From: Ambrosia x helenae
Lineage: Eukaryota; Streptophyta; Magnoliopsida; Asterales; Asteraceae
NCBI GenBank assembly: GCA_030844895.1
Contig: CM061231.1
Location: 149,582,165-149,646,164, forward strand
Direction of reading: 5' to 3'
Length of the DNA stretch: 64,000 bases
The notes under the pieces were generated by a model. It was given only the letters and a program-made list of their open reading frames with translations. It ran no database searches and was not told the origin of the DNA. The stretch's first letter is position 1. Each line of letters starts with the position of its first letter. Positions 57,221 through 64,000 of the stretch are shown here, in pieces. Position numbers and translations under genes: made by a program.

Positions 57221-59873
57221 TGTGACACCCGACAAATTCTGGTTAACAACGTTGTCTAGATAAAGTCTACCTTAGCGAGTCACGCGTATAGTATACTTAA
57301 CTGGGTTAGTTAAGTCGTGTTATGGTTCGGGAACTATCGGTTTCGTCTAGAATATCATTGGATGTTGGTCTAAAGGTTCATTAGATGTCAGTCCTTAACC
57401 AAGTGTACAAATGGTGACGATTTGTAGGATCGTCAGGTCATACCGAACATACAAGTCTTGAATCCCGGGAATTGGTGAACGAGTGTGAATATGTCTATTT
57501 GCAAGTGTTATGTGTTTACAATCATTATGTGACTTGTCGGTATGTGAATATGTGTTAACATATGTTAAAACGGGTTTAATGCGCAAAATACATCGAACCA
57601 ACCCCTATAGGCGATTAGGGGAGGCTAATCGCCTATAGGGCATGCAATTGGGGAACATTACATGCGATTAGGAGGCCAATCGCATGTAATGTCTGGCGAT
57701 TGGGCCTAAATGCATGAAGTTACATGCGATTAGGATCCCTAATCGCGTGTAAGTCTGCACAATCGCTAGTTACGGGCTGGACGACTAAAAACGACTATAA
57801 ATACCATACTTGACCTCCTAAACTTCATAATACAAACCCTAGTCGTCCCATAACCCGCCTCAACACACACACAACCTCTGGAACGCGATTTTTGATCAAA
57901 ACACAAGGTTTCAAGCTTAATCCATCATTCTTTCACAAATCTAAGGTTTGGTTTCCATCCATGCAATCTTTATAAACGTTTTTATTCAATCCCTAATGGT
58001 CCAGACCTGTTCTAAAACGAAAAAGCTTTCTGAAAATCGTTGATAAGTGTTGTTAATCGGATTCTAACAATCATACGTGTGTTATGTGTGTTTATGATTA
58101 ATATCTAGGTTTTTATGATTAATGATGAGTGATTAACATGTTGTTAGGTTAGTTCAGAATAATATTGATGTCATGATTAATGAAATCTGAGTAATTGATT
58201 ATTAGGGTTATAGTTATGCATGCTAATGTGGTGTTTCATGCTATGTGTATGGTGTTTGGATTACATGGTTGCATGCAGGGCTGATAATACGAGGTTAAAC
58301 GAAGGATTTTGGTTTAAACATGTTTAGAATAGTTGTTGGGTTGATATTGGATGGTTACACACGTTCTGGATCTGATTTGGAGCGTTAAACTCGCGAAAAA
58401 CCGGAACAGCAAGGTTACAGGCGATTAGCAACCCTAATCGCCTATGTTAGGGGCGATTAGGAGGCTAAATTTCCTATGTTTCATGCGAGTAGGGCTAAAT
58501 GCTAGTAGTTACATGTGGTATAGCCCTAAATGCTAGTAGTTACATGTGGTATAGCCCTAAATGCTAGTAATTACATGTGGTATAGCCCTAATCGCCTATA
58601 AAGTCAAGGTTTACATGTCTTATGACCCTAAATGCCTATATTACATGCGATTAGCCTTCCTAAATGCCAGTTGACCAATCTAAATGCTAGTTGACTTTTC
58701 CTAATCGCGTGTACTGCTGCTGTAAGTGTAAATTAGCATTCCGAGACCCGATTTGACCTGTAGGAACATGATAGGAACCCCGTAACATATCTAATAACTT
58801 GGTAACATATGTTTGGATGTAATTATGTGATACGTGAGCTATGTGCTATAACTCGTTGTGCGTTAACGTATGTTAAGTGTGATTGCATGATTGTATGTTT
58901 GAGAGTGTAAACATAACACGGGGAGTCTCGGGTCACCAATGGGATGTCGAGTCTTGTACTTTGGGTCAGTTAAACAGTCACGGTGTTTTCAAACGAACTT
59001 GGTTATGGTCTGGACATCTAGGGACTAACTAACCTGCGGGTTATTAGTCTAAGTGCTTGTAACTGTCATATGTTAGGTCGCCGCTTTACGGGACTAGCAT
59101 AGCTGCTGAGTTATTCGTATTACGAAGTAACGCAACTTAAGGTGAGTTTACGGCCCCTCTTTTAAACTAGTTTTACATTTTCGGGGGAGAAAACATGTGT
59201 TAAAACGATTATGTGGTAACTACTGTCATACTATGGGTTTCTATTGTGTACTACACGATCTTTGGAAGTCCCGGGGGGAACCATGAATGTGCGGGTTTGC
59301 ACAACGGGGAAATGTGAATAGCGCTATTGGGAGTGACCAACCCCCGCTCGTCGACTTGGAGGGTCGGCGGGTGCATATTGTATCAAACAGGAACAACAGG
59401 AACAACAGGTTTACTACATCGGGCACACATTTGGTTTGCGAGTTAGTAATGGTTTTCCAATCGTGGTAGTAACAAAACATACGCCTAGCTAGCGTACACT
59501 GGTTTTCGATTTGTTATAGTATGGATAGGTTGACTTGGTACTTGGATTACAAAACCTGTAAACTCACCATCATTTTTGTGCTGACGTAAACTTTTACATG
59601 TTTTCTCAGGTCGCTAAGGTAGCACGACTGGACTAGGGCGCACGCGTCTGCACGGCGTCTAGTTAGGGTTGCATGGTTTTACAAACGTTGAACATTTGGT
59701 TTACTATTGAATATTGTTTTGAATAAGCTTCCGCTGTAAACGGGGATTTTAAACATTGTTTTGAAATTGCATTATGTTCATTTTAGACTTGTTTATTGTG
59801 ATCGTTGGTTTGGATCCTGGTTTGTCATGCGCCTCGCGGTAAAACTCCGCAAGTGGATTTTGAGGGTGTGACA
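57221..59873 (+). repeat. Family 2 3' LTR
   Basis: 2,653 bp, uninterrupted, giving the reference for the split 5' LTR. Contains promoter palindromes (about 57604-57770), TATA (57796-57803), 31-bp repeats (58495-58587) and the candidate intron (59142-59609). Confidence 0.95.
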
Positions 59874-60352
59874 CATATCATACAATTCAGTAGAGTTGAG
59901 GTCAATAGGTCATAAAACATGCTTGCTTCTGAAAAGCTTCATGGAGAGAAACTAAAAATGCACAAAGAAGAGAAACAACTGCACTAATTAATTTTGAAAA
60001 ATATTTTCTCATCAATAATTCATAATATTGTTTGTTTATTGTTTTAATTGTTAGTTGCACAATTAAATTACCTCAAATTGATTCTGCCACGATCCAACAT
60101 AGTTGATTATTACATCCAACATCACTGGCATTCCCATTGTCTATAGAAAGTAACTAAATTTAAATGGAGCAAAACAATGATATATTATAAAGATAAATTT
60201 TTGTAATTGTCAAAGAACATATGAACAAGTAGAAAAAAAATGTATATATGTATATAAAGATTAACTCATATCTTTATACCTTGTAGCATCCGGGAACCAT
60301 ATCTTGCAAGCGTCTTAACTTCTCATTGATTTTTTTCTCTTCTCATCTAGTG
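59874..60352 (-). pseudogene. bHLH transcription factor relic, copy 2
   Basis: Same exons as in copy 1: exon a 60280 to about 60352 (uninterrupted here), exon b 60072-60140 with one Leu-to-Trp change relative to copy 1, exon c starting at 59951 and cut by family 2 at 59874 (the remainder lies before 36347). In exon a the region upstream of KINEKL meets a TGA where the basic region should be, so the basic DNA-contact part is missing or decayed. Confidence 0.7.
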
Positions 60353-61367
60353 AAGACATAGTTTTTTTGGACAAAACAATGTTTCAAAACATGAAATTAG
60401 CTCTAAGATTTTGTTTGGGGCTATGAAAAGACTATTAGCATTCAAGAAATTGATTATAATGAAGTATATATAATAATATAGAGTGGGTTGAAAGGTCTCA
60501 CATTTAAGATGCATCATAGGTTAGGTTGTATTTTGTGTTTTAAAAGTTGGACATAAGGGCATAATTGGGATAAGATTTTAGGATGCGAGGTATTGGATTA
60601 TGTTAAATTTACTAATCTACCCTCCTAAGTGTCTTAATAATCACAAGTATGCCAATAATACCCTTAATTTTTTTCCTTAAACATGTTGTACATCTTGTTT
60701 ATTAAGTTGTACGGAAATGAAAATGACTATCTTAGCCATCACTCCTCCTTAATAAGATAATATAGATAGGGTAGGCAGTGTGGCTTATGGGTATCACCTC
60801 GATACCTAGTATCGGTGGTGGATTCAGTATATGTTTTTACGGGGAACACAAATTGGTTGGGTTAAAAGAAGGCACACTAAAACAAGTCGGGTTAAAATAG
60901 GTAAGGTAAAACCCATTTATACTTATCTACTTAAGGATATTGTAAAACTATTCTACATTTGAAAAAAAATACAAAAACATATCAATTTTTATTACTCATA
61001 TTGGTACATTTAATAAATCTTTAATGTTTGGTTAAAGTTCTTTTACTAATATATCTTTTGTAAATATACATCTTCACACAAAAAGAAAATTCTTAGTTAT
61101 ATATTTTTTAAAAACTTAATAATGAATGTTGAAATAATAAGATTAACTAAATAGTTGATAATTTGTATAGTAATGTAATCAATAAGAAGATAAAATCCAA
61201 TTCCAACACATATACACATGCAGAAAGGACAAATAATATTAAATATATTACCTTGACTATAATTAAAAAAAATAACTTTATATCATCTTTTGACTTTGAC
61301 TGTATTTATTAGTAATCTCCTTCTTTTGCTCCATATCAACATTTTTTTGAAACGCTAATTTTTTTGT

Positions 61368-61439
61368 CACCCATGGGATTTGAATGCCTCACTACTTGAA
61401 AAGGCAAAGTCTTATCCAACACTTTGATACCACTAGGCC
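61368..61439 (-). repeat. tRNA-derived SINE-like sequence, copy 2
   Basis: Duplicate of 21051-21122, with the same A-box-like and B-box-like segments. Confidence 0.45.
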
Positions 61440-61592
61440 AAAAGCCCTTTGGTTGCTCCAAATAAACATGACCGCCTATTTGTATACCAGCTTGTCAACC
61501 CAAAATTGGAAACCTAAACCGAACTCAACGAAGTAATCATATTTATTACTAAAATAAATATAGACATTTCAACTTAGTCGTTTTTTTTTAAA

Positions 61593-61622
61593 CTAGAGAG
61601 GTGCCCGCGCGTTGCGGCGGAG
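61593..61622 (-). mobile_element. Helitron-like 3' terminus, copy 2
   Basis: Duplicate of the 21274 end, with the more canonical core CCCGCGCGTTGCGGCGG and CTAG then T on the minus strand. Confidence 0.5.
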
Positions 61623-62252
61623 ACACAATACAAAAACAGTGGTTTCATAGAATGGTGATTGCGCTAAGTACAACTCTACCGCGTTACATCTTCAAATTTG
61701 TACCCATATAAAAAAATGTCCTTTACGTGTCTGGTGTAACGTTATACAAACTAATGTTGTTATGTTTACCATATATATATTCAAAAGTAATTTATAACAT
61801 ATTATTATGTTTATTTAAATAAGATGTATAGCTACACATGCAGGTGAAATTAGCAACATGGCAAGTGTTGCAATGCAGATTGTTGCATCTTCTATATATG
61901 TTGGTTCCCAAAGAAGGTTCTTACACCTTCTCATTAGAGTCGTTAATCATTTAATCGACTCAATAGTTTAATCAATGCTCAAATGAACCTCTATTCATTA
62001 TATGAACCAATAGACATGCTAAGAAGACTCAGTCCTCAACTTGAGCAAAAGGCAATGTTCTAATAATAGGTCTAATATAACTCCCACAACTTGTAAATAA
62101 AAGTTGTTACTAATATAAGAAAAATGTTGTCCATGTTACCTTTGAACTTTTATTACATAGAATTAATTAATTGGAGTTTATTAAATGAAGTTTGTTAAGT
62201 TAATGTGAAATTCCAATTCTATCTCACTAAAACCCATTATATAGCAGTATAG

Positions 62253-64000
62253 TGTCACACCCTCAAATTCCACTTGCGGGGTTTTACCGTGAGGCCCGTG
62301 ACAAACCAGGATCCAAGTCAACGGTCACAATAAACGACAACTATATGCTATGAAAATATCATAGAAATATTAACCACGCAGTTTATAAGTTTAAAAGTAA
62401 AAACAGACAACGACAGCGGAAGCTTTAATGTTTACAAAACCATAGTTCAAAAGTATGTGTGCAAACCCAACACGGTTTACTTATGAATGCAAGACTAGAC
62501 GCAGTGCGACTCCAGTGCGCCTACGACTCCCTGCTACCTTAGTGACCTGAGAAAACATGCAAGTTAGTCAACACATACAGTGCCAGTGAGTCATAGAGAT
62601 AAAGTTTGCAAAAGTTTGTATCAATAGAAATCCATACCCAACAATCCTTACATCTATACCTGATGCTAGCTAGACATCGTTACATGATATTGTAGTGTCG
62701 TGAACCACTGCTGAATGTTAGAATGCCTCAATACCCATCACCGGTTCATCACCCGGTGCCGTAAGTTGTAGGACAAATATGCACCCGCCACCGACCTCCA
62801 GTCGGCCCGAGTGGGGCTTGCCAGTCCCAATAGATCTATTCACACTTTCCCCGCTATGTATCCACATACTAATGGTTCACTAAGTTTAAGAGGACTTTAC
62901 CGATGAATAAAAGTCACTAAGTATCCATGTGATATAATGTAATATGTTGGTCTAATGTTTTAAAGTTCGTACTGCATGCTTCTCCCCCAAAAGTATGAAA
63001 ATAGTAAAGGATGGGGCTGTAACACTCACCTTAGATTGTGTTCTTCGAATTATAGAATAAAAGACAAGCCTTGATAATCCCAAATACCGGAGATCTATCA
63101 TAAAAGTTTGCATAAATGTTTTGACTAATAACCCATAGGTTAACTAGTCCCCGATTGTCCAGATCACGACTAAGTTTGTTTGAAAATGAGTTTGACTGTT
63201 AAACTGATACACCAGACCGACTCGACATCCTGTTGGAGACCCTTTACATGAACAAATCAAGTACACATAGATTACACGTAAGGTTCAAGTATAAAATACT
63301 TAGTTTGCATCAAAGATCGCACATACGGAGTTGTTGGGTCGGATCAGCATGGAAATGAGTTTGGTTCGACCCAAATAACCTTGGTTCGACCCATTTCAAG
63401 TTCATTCGACCCTTACATAAGTTCATACAACCTAATACATGTTCATTCGACCTTAACACATGTTCTGGTTAAAGTCTGGTTCGACCAGTTCTGCAACAAA
63501 CATCCTAAAACGCATCAAATCGCATCAAAACAGTCCGAAAACATCACGAAACATCACAAAACACAACAGTCAAGTATGAATAACATATTCCCACAAAACC
63601 CTACCAATTTTACTCCAAAACCAGTCTGTTTCGATATTTACCCAAAATGGCAAAATTATGGAAATGTCACATCATACATGAAAACTTTACCCAATTTGGA
63701 AACTTTATGAAATCATTCAACAATTAGCTCAAAATGCTCAGTTTAGTTAGTATATGAAAACCCCCAATCATTTCATTAAAAATAATCATCAAGAATCAAA
63801 CCCTAAATTTATCAAAAATCCCCAAATTAGACAAAACATCATCATCCAACGCTTGTGACCTAAGATAACCAAAACTCGTCAACAATAACAGTCCTAGAAC
63901 ATTTCTATAACATCTAAACAATATTCAATTATCAAATAACACATAACACAACATGAAGCATCATTAACACATGTTAATTTGTATGAAAACTTATGTTTTA
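62253..64000 (-). repeat. Family 3 gypsy LTR (minus), copy 2, runs off the window
   Basis: Matches 21935-23690 with the same left flank (TATAG), so it is the duplicated copy of that insertion. It includes the candidate LTR intron and the GGTTCGACCC cluster (about 63355-63490). It continues past the window end. Confidence 0.9.

Larger units (their letters stand above)
36348..59873 (+). mobile_element. Ty3/gypsy family 2, carrying a nested copia unit
   Basis: Starts TGTGACACCC, ends GGGTGTGACA, flanked by CATAT (36343-36347 and 59874-59878); copy 1 shows the empty site at 985-989. Without the nested insertion (37993-50855 plus its duplicated 5 bp) it is about 10.7 kb with 2.65-kb LTRs. It is related to family 1 in gag, pol, leader and U5-like parts, but the U3-like motifs differ. 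The LTRs differ at roughly 15-20 positions by eye, indicating fairly recent insertion. Confidence 0.95.
59874..62252. repeat. Host segmental duplication, copy 2, middle part
   Basis: Matches 985-1455 then 20087-21934 with no family 1 element between; CTTCT at 60339-60343 is the empty family 1 site. It carries a 63-bp stretch near 60657-60719 absent from copy 1, a SINE-like copy (61368-61439) and a Helitron-like end (61593). Confidence 0.93.

Overview
The window is nuclear DNA of a flowering plant, almost entirely LTR retrotransposons nested in AT-rich host sequence. The evidence is plant-type Ty3/gypsy and Ty1/copia polyproteins, initiator-Met-tRNA primer sites (TGGTATCAGAGCC), plant introns, Helitron-like ends and one plant S1-type secreted protein gene. 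An asterid, perhaps Asteraceae, is my guess from the look of the elements; nothing in the sequence proves it.

Layout. A host segment occurs twice in direct orientation: copy 1 (1-1455, 20087-21934, then on to 35358) and copy 2 (from 35359: 35359-36347, 59874-62252, then on to the window end). Each copy carries a decayed bHLH (CIB/BPE-type) gene on the minus strand, and each has a different young retroelement inside that gene; the other copy keeps the intact target site. Copy 1 holds gypsy family 1 (1456-20086, TSD CTTCT), arranged LTR-internal-LTR-internal-LTR. Its first internal region encodes an uninterrupted Gag-Pol with one gag intron; the second has two 1-bp deletions. Copy 2 holds gypsy family 2 (36348-59873, TSD CATAT), coding region broken. 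Its 5' LTR was later split by a composite Ty1/copia unit (37993-50855, TSD GTGCG).

Both host copies share an older minus-strand gypsy family 3 (from 21935 and from 62253). In copy 1 it is a deleted tandem arrangement (21935-31961) split by a 2.7-kb solo LTR (24797-27508, TSD ATACA). The host interval 31962-35358 carries the only intact cellular gene I recognise, an S1/SPH secreted protein (33583-34032, minus).

The three gypsy families share an architecture that seems worth study: palindromic motif clusters before the LTR TATA box and again about 0.8 kb downstream, a candidate 467-473 bp intron inside the LTR, a leader stem with compensatory changes, a short phase-1 gag intron (families 1 and 2), and a duplicated hairpin plus polypurine-tract module at the 3' end of the internal region. 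The copia unit joins a gag-only half, an internal diverged LTR and a half whose pol is inverted, yet its outer LTRs look identical, so it seems to have moved as one unit recently.
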